A stretch of DNA of 64,000 bases from Hofstenia miamia (GCA_004352715.1 SCFE01000001.1:2340567-2404566), one strand, 5' to 3'; shown: positions 11,630-23,350, counted from the first letter of the stretch. The notes: generated by a model not told the origin, from the letters alone. Numbers and translations: made by a program.

Positions 11630-12310
11630 ATTGTTCGCAGTTTACAATAAAAGTATTGATCAAATCGGAAATCGACAAACATGGAGCCATTGTTGTGTAG
11701 GAGAATGATATATTTTTTTATGACTACAGAGTCAAAATTGACTTCACAGTAACCTTCCGAAGTTATTCTACTCCAACGTTAAAATTGCTTTGCTCTAGAC
11801 AGGTCAATGACATATTTCAGATATCAAAGGAAGCTCTAATCCTATGTTTACATAAAGCAAATATTGAAATGCTATTAAAATGTTATGTTTTTATCAATTA
11901 CATTTATCGCTCTACAAATAGGGAAAATTAAAAAAATTATAAAATTAAAAATCAGTTTATCATAGAGCTATTCAGCACGCATCAAATGGTATTTAAACTG
12001 TGTCGATAGTATAAAAACTCATGGAGTTATAGATATCCAAATTTAGTCTACTCTATTAATTATAATAATCGAATCTTACGAAAGTGAAAATTGAAAATTT
12101 GTTTTGGCCGATACTTTGCAACCAGTACAAATAAATTTAAAAAATAAAAAATAGTTTCACATGAATCTAGTCAGCGCGCATATTTTACTGTATAACCCTA
12201 GTGCATAACGTCAAAATTCGCAGAGTAATAGTGTTCTGAATTGTAATTGTTAAGCAGAAATTCGAAAGTTGTAATAAAGTAAAGTGTTGATATCATGAAG
12301 GGAATAATAA
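11630..12310. repeat. Source segment of the displaced fragments at 9752 and 10785
   Basis: Two adjacent halves, 11630-11971 and 11976-12310, reappear separately at 9752-10093 and 10785-11119. Here they are contiguous and free of Ns, so this is likely their true location. No coding content. Confidence 0.7.
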
Positions 12311-13373
12311 CTAAAAATATAATATTAACAATGTAATATAGAACTAAAGGAGCTCTAAAGAATGCTGAAAAGAGCTAAGGAATTGAACAAGAATTGAAAG
12401 AGGACTGGCTGTTCTAAAGCACTGTAAAACTGCGGGTGTATGGCATACTTTGAACTCATTTGTCCAAAGATCGAAACTAAGTGAAATAAAATAAACAGCT
12501 GCAAGTTCACTAAAAAAGGTCCAGCAATCATAATTCATTTCGTAATATAGAAATATCAAATTGGAATCACCTGTACAAAGCAAAAATTTTTGAAAATTAT
12601 GACGAATTTTTGAAAAGTTCTTTACTAAATTTAAACTCATTTGTCCAAACATTTATTTTGTCAATTTCGAATTTTAATTACTGAATACATGCAGCAAAGC
12701 GTAATTTACTCATAATTGTTTCGTAACGCAAACAAATTGCAATATTAAAAGTGTTATAGCTCTAAATACCAATTTTTTTTTGTTTTTTTCATACTAATTC
12801 AATATTTTACGACGCCATCTAGCGAATTTTAAGAATAAAAATTTCGTCTAATGATCTATCATGGAATAATGAAACCTGTAAAGCTAGTTCAAATATGGGT
12901 TAAAAGTCAAACAAATTGTCAATTTTGTAATTTAATTTGGTAGCTTTCTGTTATAATATAAAATGGACAGTGACTCCTATAAATTTTAGCAAATGTGTCT
13001 GATCTCTCTCTATTTAATATATTTCCTGCAAGCGATAACTTAATGAAGTTTCAAAGAGGTATTCTCAATAGACAAGACAAGGCATTGCGTATTTTTAACA
13101 TAGACCCTATATTTGGAGTAGCCCTGTTATATAAATCTCGAAAAGTTCCAATATATATGTTTCCAAATATCATTTTCAAGATTTACATTTATTCTTGACT
13201 ACATAACTACAGTTTATACAATTTTAAAAATTTGCTTTGCTCGAATTACATTTCCTTTTAGTATGCAAATTTGCAAAGACATTGAGAGCTTTGAAGGTAG
13301 CAGTTGGGTATTGATGGGATAAGTGATTCCTCATTTAGGAACAGAATTATATAAAAATATCTCTAAAACCTAC
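12311..13373. other. No supported gene
   Basis: AT-rich. Frames at 12344-12652 (-) and 12995-13198 (+) are open but show no family motif or splice support, and their composition matches the background. Confidence 0.4.
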
Positions 13374-13582
13374 ATTTGTAAGCTTATTGCCCGAGGTTTT
13401 CTTCTGTAAAACATTCACAGACATACAATCCGGATGCTTACTACATGCCAACAAACATTGATTCAATGAAACTTGAATAAGTTTTGATATAGGAGCAGCA
13501 TTGAGGCGAATACCGAGGTGAGTTTCAGAGAAACTGAAGGATCTCCTAACGCGTGTCATTGCAGCCAATTGCAGAAAAAAAA
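13374..13582 (-). CDS. Exon encoding a PAN/apple-type domain
   Basis: The minus-strand exon lies between a possible acceptor (TTTTTAG at about 13583-13589) and a donor (GTAGGTTTT, 13373 downward). It first encodes a hydrophobic stretch (FFLQLAAM), then the core of a PAN/apple module: HLGIRLNAAPIS, a Ser-leading helix, and the Cys pattern QCLLACSKHPDCMSVNV. The spacing C-x3-C-x5-C is typical of PAN domains, which bind protein or carbohydrate in extracellular proteins. The hydrophobic lead could be a signal peptide, although no in-frame ATG precedes it. Residues after NV (LQKKTSGNKLTN) run to the donor, so the later domain cysteines would be in the next exon at lower coordinates, which I did not identify. 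Confidence 0.55.
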
Positions 13583-14269
13583 CTAAAAATAAATTTATAA
13601 GTTGGGTAAGGGGCTAAAGCAAATATATTGCTAAATGTATATAAATTACACACTAACACATGAAAAAAATATTTACAAAATCATTTACATATGCGTAATT
13701 AATTAAAGGGCATTTTATAAATAATTCGACCATGCATTAAGTTTATTATCTATCCCCAATGAGCTTTGTTTATTCAATAAAGTTTTTTTATTTTTTTCTT
13801 GAAGTGTTTATAATTTTTATCACATTTTATATCGAGATTCTTTTCTTAAGGTTGAACAACTGAAAGAAAATGCATATTGACAATTATTGATACTAAAATG
13901 CGTTTTATTCCTTTTATTGATTTTGATGTAATTATTAAGAAAACGTAGTGAACCTAATTCATGAATATATTTATGAAATACTACATAGAGATTGCGCCCG
14001 AATAAAGTAATTCGGGGCCAAGATATTATATGATGATCTTAATTGTCTTATAGACTTATGCTTTTCAACATAATTCAGTGTTCTAAGTGTCCAGTTATAA
14101 ATTTTTGATAGTGATGCAAGTTTTTGCAATGCTATATTTTGAAAATAAATGCACAGTAATTAAATAGACTTTAGCACAAATGAATTAGTTCTACATGAAA
14201 CCTTTTTCCTACATGACGCAAATTGTACAAATGCTTTACTCAATATGGCATCTTTTTCAATTTTTGGAA
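13583..14269. other. AT-rich spacer
   Basis: No gene seen. Poly-T and poly-A runs are frequent near 13780-13800. Confidence 0.4.
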
Positions 14270-14870
14270 AAAAAATTATCTAATTTTACATTGTTGTCTA
14301 TTAGTACACCAAGGTAATTTACACATGCTTTGAATAATTTCATTATCACAAACATTCATTGTAATATTTTCAGTAAACTTTCTTTTTTATTTAGATGAAA
14401 AAATGATAAATTGAGTTTTGTTAGAATAATTTTTTTAGTTTATTACGAATGAAATATAGTACGAAATTAATATCTTTTGTATGCTCTCTGGTTGTTTCAA
14501 ATGAATTTTTTGCTGTTCGTAATATGCAAATGGCATCTGCGTATTGATTAGTAATTCCGTTTTCCAAGGATTTTGAAATATCATTTAAGTATAATGCAAA
14601 TCAAATGGGGCCTAATACAGTTCCTTACGGGTACACCTAAATTTGTAATATTCTGAAAAAATGTTATAAATTTTTACTCGTTGTTTGCGATTGCATTGAA
14701 AGCTCATAATAAAATTTATTGCAGTGAAGCTAGAACCTTGTCGGCTTAATTTGATTACTTGATAAAATTTGATTGTCATTAAACTTGTACTTTTATGCAG
14801 CTAAAACCTTTTAAATATTTGGTTTTATGCTAATTGGTCGATAATTCATGGGATCTTACGGGTCACCTTT
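14270..14870 (-). pseudogene. Decayed LINE reverse transcriptase (CR1/Jockey-like)
   Basis: Reading the minus strand across frames gives ordered reverse-transcriptase blocks. NYRPIS lies near 14840. GTVLGPI and LYLND (the GVPQG-S/T-x-LGP region) lie near 14590-14640. YADA-ICILRTA, a degraded YADD catalytic box, lies near 14530. YLGVLIDNNVK, the typical post-catalytic block, lies near 14290-14330. Stops and frame changes interrupt every block, so this is a dead 5'-truncated fragment. The block order matches non-LTR retrotransposons and not LTR elements. Confidence 0.7.
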
Positions 14871-14879
14871 TTGAAATAA

Positions 14880-15360
14880 CAGTAAAATATCAGATTTGTT
14901 TTGAAATTATAGGAAAATCATTATTTATAATTCTTTTGATTAAATGCTAGAAGCTATAGAAATCCCATGAATATATGTATATGCAATAATGAGATGCTTT
15001 TCCAAATATTTGATATGATATTTGAATTAAATGGATGTAGTTCAAAATCATTTTGGTTTTGTTATTGAGTGTATTAAGAGAAACGCTTTCCGGATTTTAG
15101 CAAATATTTGGCAGTTGAGTTTTGCTGCCTAAACAACAACAAATTATGGAACAATCTTGATGTAGACATAAACTTAAAAAATCAATAAACAACTCAACTA
15201 TCAAAAATTCATGTTTAATCATTATGGTCTCGTATTCCCTACATCTACCCTATACAGTATGTGTAAATACATATTTTCGAAGCTTTGTACACCAAATTTC
15301 CAGATCAGTTTTTACACATACATTTTTTGAAATTGATTGTATTGAAATAAAAAAAGAATC
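14880..15360. other. No gene seen
   Basis: AT-rich sequence between the LINE remnant and an unrecognised minus-strand frame. Confidence 0.35.
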
Positions 15361-15666
15361 TTAGGAATATCTCTGACGGACAGGACGGATATGTTTGAGC
15401 ATTACTGCGAACCGCGGGCAAACTAATTTTGTCTTTAGAGGCAATAGATTAGAAAAAACCGCAATAAATATGCACGCCTGCACAGTAGTATTAAGTCTAT
15501 TTTTACAGGTTTGATCCCCAATTTGAAGTTGCAATTTAACCTTATTTCCACTAGTGGTACTTTTACGCAACAAACCGATTTGTCCGCACTTGTGAACAAT
15601 TTTATCCAAGTCTGTTAAGAAATATTGAAAGATTTTACATGGACACTTCTTTGGGGTAGGACGCAC
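15361..15666 (-). CDS. Hypothetical 3'-terminal coding segment, unrecognised
   Basis: A minus-strand frame of 101 codons ends at TAA (15361-15363). It has a mixed, non-AT-driven composition with five cysteines (CPCKIF, KCGQIG, QTCKNR, QACIF, VCPRF) and a basic tail. No ATG opens it, and a stop lies immediately upstream, so it would need a splice acceptor near 15670; the available AG (CATGAG) is poor. A better acceptor (TTTTAG near 15690) leads into a different frame that stops after about 25 codons. I recognise no family. It could be a last exon, a frameshifted gene end or chance. Confidence 0.25.
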   Translation of the reverse strand: MRPTPKKCPCKIFQYFLTDLDKIVHKCGQIGLLRKSTTSGNKVKLQLQIGDQTCKNRLNTTVQACIFIAVFSNLLPLKTKLVCPRFAVMLKHIRPVRQRYS

Positions 15667-15860
15667 TCATGCAATGATGAAGAGAGTGCTAAAATATGTG
15701 ATTTTGCCTGATTCACATACAAATAAGTTTTTTTCAATGAGAAATGCGATTTTTGTAAAAGTATCCAAATGATTTCCCTACCTAGTGTTGAGATAAGAAG
15801 GCGGTCTAATGCCCATCGGAACAACAACTATTCAGATAAATTTTGTTTTCTGAAGACAAT

Positions 15861-15937
15861 GGGGGGGGGNNNNNNNNNNNNNNNNNNNNNNNNNNNNNNN
15901 NNNNNNNNNNNNNNNNNNNNNNNNNNNGGGGGGGGGG
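15861..15937. repeat. Poly-G tract enclosing a 58-N gap
   Basis: Nine G bases precede the gap (15861-15869) and a further G run follows 15927. The gap at 15870-15927 was probably unsequenceable homopolymer. The open frames across it are artefacts. The 100 bp to the right are unusually GC-rich for this window. Confidence 0.8.
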
Positions 15938-15939
15938 TA

Positions 15940-16584
15940 GGGGGGAGTCCCTTCCAGGCGCGCCGGCGCAAAGTCAGAGTTTGTCTTGCCGTAGACCAGA
16001 AGTTGTCACGACGAGACAGAGCCAGCACGCAAATTAAATCGAAAACGCGAGGAGAAAATTCTCTGTCTTGTGGTGTTGTTTTAAGAATTTTCATTAGTTC
16101 TTGAGTTATGGACATAAGGTTAAATACAAATTCTGAATGTGAAGAAATAAGAATACTAACAAAATCTTTAAAATATAAGGTATGTTATCCAAATAATCTA
16201 TATAAGGTTTATTAGAACACTTTTGTGTATTATTACTTGCGACTATCTAAGTTAGTTTAGTTAGAAAATTAATTTCTTAAAATTTCACTATTGTAGAAAT
16301 GAGATTTATTTCTAAATTGTTCCTTGCACCGAACTTCTATCACAAGCAATTATGTAATGCTAAAATTAGTAATTTTGCATTGAGAATAAACGTAGTAATT
16401 AACAAGACCTATAATACATTGAAAAACATGCAAACGTTCGGTTTTTCATAGGCAGGAAGGAATAATGATTATAAATCTGCAAATTTTTAACTAGATAAAT
16501 GAATTAATACCCAGAAAATTGATTGATTGACATTTTGGGTTGATCGTAGACGTCCTCACTTTGCTTAACAGTACTTGTGTCAAA
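15940..16584. other. Locally GC-richer then AT-rich spacer
   Basis: 15940-16040 is GC-rich (GGCGCGCCGGCGC) and then returns to AT-rich background. I see no supported gene. Confidence 0.4.
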
Positions 16585-17079
16585 ATGCCGCCGAATTCTA
16601 CGAGCGGCGGTGACTTTCAGCAATCAAGCAGCCTTTTTGTTAATTATGCTTGACAGCCGAGCACGTGCACGCGCATATAAAAGAGGTCGTTTTTGCTATT
16701 AATTATTCAGTTGAAAGAATTGGTATTTTCAAGACATTGAGAAAATTAGCTTGCTTTGGCCTAAATTCTTCGTCAGAAGTGCCAAAAGAAAATCCTTTAG
16801 AAATTCACGGAGCAGATTACAGAAGAAAAACTGCTACACTTGATTGCAGGCTATAGAAAGCAGTATAGTCTACTACAAATAAAAGTAGTAGAAATGTAGC
16901 TCGAAGTAAGAAACTCTGCTCGAAATAGCAGAAGTACATTTAACGTTTACAATATCGAAAGAGTAAAGCGAAAATTTCAACGCCAAGAGCAAAATGAATT
17001 GAAAAACGAGGTCTCTGAAATTATGACACTTCAACGTGAACTACTCCAGGTGCAAAGCCGAAGCACCGATGAACATTAA
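16585..17079 (+). pseudogene. Broken coding region ending in a coiled-coil-like segment, unrecognised
   Basis: The segment reads as protein in three successive frames. An ATG in good context (CAAAATG, 16585-16587) starts MPPNSTSGGDFQQSSSLFVN and runs to a stop near 16653. From 16650 a second frame continues for 68 codons (AEHVHAHIKEVVFAINYSVE ... VPKENPLEIHGADYRRK). From 16900 a third frame of 59 codons ends at TAA 17077-17079 and is rich in Glu, Lys, Gln and Leu heptads (FQRQEQNELKNEVSEIM, LQRELLQV), suggesting a short coiled coil. The change of composition against the AT background and the orderly frame succession suggest a once-coding gene or retrocopy, now with stops and frame changes. 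I do not recognise the family. Confidence 0.4.
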
Positions 17080-17289
17080 GAATTTATTTGTAATTTTTAC
17101 GTGTTTGAAATAAGTGTAGACCGTTTAATTTAAATAATTTTTTATTAAATCATGAAAAACCTTGATTACAGAATTACAGTAATCAATAGCAAAATATATC
17201 TTATTATCACCTGCATAAAAGTGAAATGAAATATCCAGTGAAAAGAGAAATTCATACAGTGGCGTGAGATAGTTTGAAAATAGGAGAGA
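17080..17289. other. Spacer between pseudogene and LINE
   Basis: No gene seen. A single CAGTGGCGT motif near 17260 resembles a hAT terminus, but no partner end was found. Confidence 0.3.
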
Positions 17290-19020
17290 TTCAAAAATGG
17301 ATCCTTGTGGTATACCAAAGTCAATTTAATAAAGTAAAATAAACAACCTTGAATATTGACACGCTAAGGTCTATTTGTAAGATATTTTATTAGCCATTTC
17401 AATGCAAGATCACAGACACCCAAGCGTTTCTGTAAGATGCCCAAAAGAATTTCAATATTCACAATATCAAAAGCGACAGTCATATCAATACTAAAGAAAA
17501 GCAGTTTTTTGTGCGTATCTAACTGCATAATACGATCCAAATAGACTTTAAGCAGAACAGTTTCAGTACTTTGTCAAATTCAATAGCCTGACCGAAAGTT
17601 GTTTGGAAGTCCAATACCATTACGTTCTAAGTAGTCAGTGAGCTGGAAAGAAACAAACTTTTCTAAAACTTTTGATAGAGGGGATCGATTTATTATTGGA
17701 CAATAACTTGATAGATTATGATTGTTAAGAATTTTTCCTTTAGGTGAAGACGTACAAAGCCAATCTTGAGACATTCCGGAAAAAGCACCTTTGCTAGGGT
17801 TACATTAATTAGCGATAAAATGTGCCCATGTAAAGCAGAAATTTTTTTAAGATACCTGTTTTTATTGTGTCTAACAAGAAATTATTGCTTAGGATTATTA
17901 CAATTTGCATTCATTGCATTTGCTTCTTGATTCCTGAAAAAATCATTGAACCGATCAGCTAATTGAAAGGAGCTCACACCTTCAAATTTCGCTATTACAG
18001 AAGAGGTATTTGAGGGTAATAATCCTTCTAAAAGTTTCTAGGCATCCTAAGAGTTTCTTTCAGATTCGAATTGACGTTGATACATTCTTCAGACATTTAC
18101 TAAGTTTACTTACACTTTTTCTATGCAGCTTAGGACATAAGTCTGACTTGTTTTGTAGGAAGTTTCTCTCACATTTACGTTTATGCCGCTAAGATCTGAA
18201 TCATAAAAAGGACAACAGTGCTAGCAGCTTTTATAACACTTTTCCGGTAGATATTTATCAATTGTAGTAAAAAGTGTGTTTTCAGTTGTTGCAAATTGTT
18301 CCAAAATACATTGATTAATTGGGTTCATATCATCCATCATACCATTGAATACATTCCAAAAATTAACAATATCCAAAGAGAAACATTTACAAGATGTCAA
18401 CATTTTTTAATCTGAGTAGGTTTATCCAAGCTCTAAGTTGCAATAACAGTGTAATGATTGGAAACGTCAGAAAAACAAAGATTTATAATACTAGAATTGA
18501 ATATAACCAGATCAAGGCTATTGCCTGCTTTATGTGTATCAAAATTCCCCCAATTGCTTCATATCAAGAGTAAGCAGAGAATTAAGTTTTAATGTCCTTA
18601 AGTCGCATCCAATGTCAATATGCAATATGTATGTTAAAATCCCCCATTAATATTACATTATTATTATTATTATCAAGCAACAAGCTTACCACAAAGTCTT
18701 CAACGTTTTCGAGGAATTCTTCACAGTTGATTCATTTGGTCTATAAACAGTAAAAAGAGCAAAGTTAATAAATCTCCAATACCCAATCATGGAAACGATC
18801 TCATAGCCAAAAGACCATTTGCTATTAGTAATCGTAGCAACGTAGTTTTCTTTCAAGATGATGCAAGTTCCACCACCAGAACAATCTTATCTAAGGAAGA
18901 TTAGACATTTGTTGCATTTCGATAATGAAAGATTCTGTTAAAATAAGAATATCAACATCATTGCTGAGTATGAAATCTGCAACCTCAAGATATTTATTAC
19001 GCATAGATCTAATGTTCCAA
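17290..19020 (-). pseudogene. Degenerate LINE with endonuclease and reverse transcriptase (CR1/L2-like)
   Basis: On the minus strand, from high to low coordinate, I read apurinic-endonuclease blocks: NIRSMRNKYLEVADF then DVDILILTESF (near 18900-19010), MGDFNIHI (near 18640), and a HKAGNSLDLVIF-SDVSNHYTV block (near 18440-18540). Reverse-transcriptase blocks follow: SSPKGKILNNHNLSSY, SPLSKVLEKFVSFQLTDYLE and NFRSGY (17580-17770), then FSIDMTVAFDIVN (near 17470-17500) and FGIPQGSIFESLLFSNYLTP (near 17270-17320). The order EN-RT is that of CR1/L2/Jockey LINEs. There are many stops and frame changes, and the 3' part after GIPQGS is missing. Confidence 0.75.
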
Positions 19021-19029
19021 GTAACCTAG

Positions 19030-19430
19030 TTATAAACGTATTTGGAAATGAGTTATATGGGCATCTGGTTTGGAAACTTTCCTAATGTAAATCGGATTTA
19101 CTGCATTTCCGCAAGATTGCGAGAGATCATTTTCCTAATAAGACTTTTCTAACCTACCAATGAATAGGTGTAAACGTGATGGCGGCCTAGGAACTGCTTG
19201 AATTCCAGTTTTTGTAGATGCCGAACCAACGACAACAGGCTTTTTAGATTGACCTTGAATAGTATTGTAACAGCTTTCATGTCGTCGTTTTCTTAAAGAA
19301 CTAGAGATTGGGTAAAGGCTATACCTCAGGTATGCCTCAAATCCTGTAAAGTAAATTGCAAATATGCTTCATTTAAACATAAACTACAGTTTTGCTAAAT
19401 TAGAAATGTGTATGGTTAGAATACATGTAT
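19030..19430. other. Spacer between LINE and satellite
   Basis: No gene seen. It may include the 5' end of the LINE at 17290-19020. Confidence 0.35.
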
Positions 19431-19437
19431 CCTTAGA

Positions 19438-21010
19438 ATATTTAATTATAAGCCTGATTTCTATATGTTGAACTTATATTTTTAGATATAGATGTATATT
19501 TAGGTTAGATATTAATTTGTTTGTGTATATTCTGATTTTGCATTTAATAAAAACCTATATTTCTTATGTATACATATACATTTATAATTGATATGACATT
19601 CCTCTTTGTATATTCTAATTTTTAAATTTCATAAAAAGTATATTTTGTATGCATACATATGTATTTAGGTTTGATATATAATTCGTCTTTATATTTTCTC
19701 ATTTTGTATTGCATAAAAACGTATATTTCTTATGTATACATACATATTTATGATTGATATGACATTCCTCTTTGTATATTCTAATTTTTGTATTTCATAA
19801 AACATATATTTCGTATGTATACATATGTATTTAGGCTTCATATATCATTGATCTTTATATGTTCTCATTTTTGTATTGAATCAAATATTTAATTATAAGC
19901 CTGATTTCTATATGTTGAACTTATATTTTTAGATATAGATGTATATTTAGGTTAGATATTAATTTGTTTGTGTATATTCTGATTTTGCATTTAATAAAAA
20001 CCTATATTTCTTATGTATACATATATATTTATGATTGATATGACATTCCTCTTTGTATATTCTAATTTTTGTATTTCATAAAAACGTATATTTCGTATGT
20101 ATACATATGTATTTAGGTTTCATATATCATTCGTCTTTATATGTTCTCATTTTTGTATTGCATAAAAACTTATATTTCTTATGTATACATATATATTTAT
20201 GATTGATATGACATTCCTCTTTGTATATTCTAATTTTTGTATTTCATAAAAACGTATATTTCGTATGTATACATATATATTTATATATATAATATATATT
20301 ATATATATATTTATGTTTGATATATCCATCGGCTTTATATGTTCATATCTTTGTATTTCATAAAAACATATATTTCGTATGTATACATATATATTTAGGT
20401 TTGNATATATATATATATATAATATATATTATATATATATTTATGTTTGATATATCCATCGTCTTTATATGTTCATATCTTTGTATTTCATAAAAACGTA
20501 TATTTCTTAAGTATACATATATATTTAGGTTTGGTACATCAATCGTCTTTGTGTATTGTAATTTTTGTATTTCATAAAAACGTATATTTCTTATGTATAC
20601 ATATATATTTTTTTTCAATATGGCATTCGCCTTTGTAAATCCTAAATTTTGTATTTCATAAAAACGTAATTTTCGTATGTATAGATATATATTTAAGTTT
20701 GGTACCTCATTCGTCTTTGTATATTCTAATTTTTGTATTTCATAAAAACGTATATTTCTTATATATACATATATATTTAGGTTTGGTATGTCATTCGTCT
20801 TTATCTGTTCTCACCTTTGTATTTCATAAAAACGTATATTTCTTATGTATACATATATATTTATATTTGATATTACACTCTTCTTTGTATATTCAAATTT
20901 TTGAATTTCATAAAAACGTATATTTCGTATGTATACATATATATTTAGGTTTGGTATATCATTCGTCTTTATATGTTCTCATCTTTGTATTTCACAAAAA
21001 ACATATATTT

Positions 21011-21070
<60 letters not shown>
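19438..21070. repeat. 84-bp satellite in alternating dimers with TA-rich inserts
   Basis: The tandem monomer is about 84 bp and carries the palindrome TATGTATACATA, a TTCATAAAAACGTATATTT block and a CTTTATATGTTCT or CTTTGTATATTCT block. Two monomer types alternate, one with GATTGATATGACATTCCTC and one with TTAGGTTTCATATATCATTC, giving a dimer near 168 bp. A longer order is also visible: about 120 bp from 19438 recur nearly unchanged at 19887, some 449 bp later. TA-rich hairpin inserts (TATAATATATATTATA) occur near 20290 and 20420, and the array ends in a long (TA)n at about 21011-21069. Because 84 is divisible by three, long open frames appear on both strands (28-residue repeats such as YVYIRNIRFYEIQK); I regard them as non-coding. 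Confidence 0.85.
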
Positions 21071-21075
<5 letters not shown>

Positions 21076-21079
21076 GCTA

Positions 21080-21981
21080 TTATCCCTTCTACGTGGTTAC
21101 TTTTAAAATATATGCATCATCATTTTGGGTAACTTCATTACCCTAAATTACAAATTCCACATTTTTTAATATTAATTGAACTTGAATAATTTTGTTCAAT
21201 ATACATAAAATCTTTCACTTATAGCATGCGTTTCACAACAAAATTTGAAAGCTTGTAACACTTTTCTGTAGTATTTTGTAAATAGTTGCATCTAGAAAGG
21301 CATATTTTCCGATCTTTTTTAAGTGAAGCACTCTGATATAATATCATAGATTCACTCATCCATTGNAATAATTTATATTAAGTAGAATGTATGAAAATAT
21401 TTGTGAATTTATTTGGCATATTCTATAAATGGTATTCATGGCCTATATCATTGAAAAATATCAATTTATTATATACAGTAGTCTTTGAGATATGGCACTG
21501 TTAATTTTGCGTGTGAAGTAAATTTATTGCATTTTCTGCATTTTCGCGCAATTTTCTAGAATTGTATTGAATATTTCTGCATGAAATTATGTATGATTCT
21601 AGATATGGTAAATCTTCACATATTCAAGAAATCAGAAATCAACTACTTTTCAAAATGCGTGTTTAAAGGTCTAAAATGTACAAAGCCTAATGTTTTGAGC
21701 CTGAAGCCTTCAATAATTGGAATTTCTTCAATGTTGTTTTTTAGATACCTAGAATGGTGTAATCTGAGCATATATTCTTTGGTTTTGCATCTCTATCTTC
21801 AAAATTGAATTAATATAAATTAATTTAATTTTTATAGAGCCATACCTCCGGTATAGCAAATATTAATGAAGATGCTATATTGTGCAAAGTGTCGATGCTT
21901 CCCAAGCCTCTTTATCTTCTAACTACAGAAAATTTCAATAGATTATTTCATTTATATTGATTTTATCTTACATTTATTAAT
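21080..21981. other. Spacer left of the 1000-N gap
   Basis: AT-rich with one single-N join at 21366. The plus-strand 75-codon frame at 21581-21808 has no recognisable features. Confidence 0.35.
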
Positions 21982-22981
21982 NNNNNNNNNNNNNNNNNNN
22001 NNNNNNNNNNNNNNNNNNNNNNNNNNNNNNNNNNNNNNNNNNNNNNNNNNNNNNNNNNNNNNNNNNNNNNNNNNNNNNNNNNNNNNNNNNNNNNNNNNNN
22101 NNNNNNNNNNNNNNNNNNNNNNNNNNNNNNNNNNNNNNNNNNNNNNNNNNNNNNNNNNNNNNNNNNNNNNNNNNNNNNNNNNNNNNNNNNNNNNNNNNNN
22201 NNNNNNNNNNNNNNNNNNNNNNNNNNNNNNNNNNNNNNNNNNNNNNNNNNNNNNNNNNNNNNNNNNNNNNNNNNNNNNNNNNNNNNNNNNNNNNNNNNNN
22301 NNNNNNNNNNNNNNNNNNNNNNNNNNNNNNNNNNNNNNNNNNNNNNNNNNNNNNNNNNNNNNNNNNNNNNNNNNNNNNNNNNNNNNNNNNNNNNNNNNNN
22401 NNNNNNNNNNNNNNNNNNNNNNNNNNNNNNNNNNNNNNNNNNNNNNNNNNNNNNNNNNNNNNNNNNNNNNNNNNNNNNNNNNNNNNNNNNNNNNNNNNNN
22501 NNNNNNNNNNNNNNNNNNNNNNNNNNNNNNNNNNNNNNNNNNNNNNNNNNNNNNNNNNNNNNNNNNNNNNNNNNNNNNNNNNNNNNNNNNNNNNNNNNNN
22601 NNNNNNNNNNNNNNNNNNNNNNNNNNNNNNNNNNNNNNNNNNNNNNNNNNNNNNNNNNNNNNNNNNNNNNNNNNNNNNNNNNNNNNNNNNNNNNNNNNNN
22701 NNNNNNNNNNNNNNNNNNNNNNNNNNNNNNNNNNNNNNNNNNNNNNNNNNNNNNNNNNNNNNNNNNNNNNNNNNNNNNNNNNNNNNNNNNNNNNNNNNNN
22801 NNNNNNNNNNNNNNNNNNNNNNNNNNNNNNNNNNNNNNNNNNNNNNNNNNNNNNNNNNNNNNNNNNNNNNNNNNNNNNNNNNNNNNNNNNNNNNNNNNNN
22901 NNNNNNNNNNNNNNNNNNNNNNNNNNNNNNNNNNNNNNNNNNNNNNNNNNNNNNNNNNNNNNNNNNNNNNNNNNNNNNNNN
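21982..22981. other. Assembly gap of exactly 1000 N
   Basis: The round length suggests a placeholder and not a measured distance. The right edge enters satellite identical in type to 19438-21070. Confidence 0.95.
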
Positions 22982-23118
22982 GTATACATATGTATTTAGG
23001 CTTCATATATCATTGATCTTTATATGTTCTGATTTTTGTATTGAATCAAAACGTATATTTCGTATGTATACATATGTATTTAGGTTTCATATATCATTCG
23101 TCTTTATATGTTCTCATT
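22982..23118. repeat. Continuation of the 84-bp satellite
   Basis: GTATACATATGTATTTAGGC and the following TTCATATATCATTGATC block match the satellite variant at about 19818-19880. This shows that the array extends into the gap from the right. Confidence 0.8.
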
Positions 23119-23138
23119 TATAAATTTTAACTAGATTT

Positions 23139-23342
23139 TTCTTAATTGATCGTAGGATTATTAAGGGAACATTCTTTTCCATCATTGCTACACGCTTCGC
23201 ATGACCAAAATAGGGTTCCTGAACTAGAGGAGGATGATATACCGATAAATTTGTAATGACCTAGAGATATTTTACACCGAAAGCATGTCTTAACATCAGA
23301 ATCATCGACACTGCTCGAGCACATGAATCGCAACCGACCGGT
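23139..23342 (-). CDS. Candidate terminal exon of a Cys-rich protein, unrecognised
   Basis: The minus-strand frame follows a possible acceptor (CATATTAG, about 23343-23350) and ends at TAA (23139-23141). It encodes about 67 residues with a clear cysteine pattern: MCSSSVDDSD, TCFRC, a Ser-run (ISSSSSSGTLFW), SCEAC and ECSL, then a short tail. The composition is distinct from the adjacent satellite. I recognise no family; paired Cys suggest an extracellular or zinc-binding module. The upstream exons would lie at higher coordinates on the same strand. Confidence 0.35.
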
Positions 23343-23350
23343 CGCTAATA

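Noticed and set aside
20147-21132. Several open frames of 60-135 codons on both strands
   Set aside because: They arise because the 84-bp satellite unit is a multiple of three; the residues follow the repeat and TA runs.
21952-23006. 345-codon frames
   Set aside because: They consist almost entirely of N bases in the 1000-N gap. The same holds for frames over the gaps at 15.9, 24.3, 44.5-45.2 and 61 kb.
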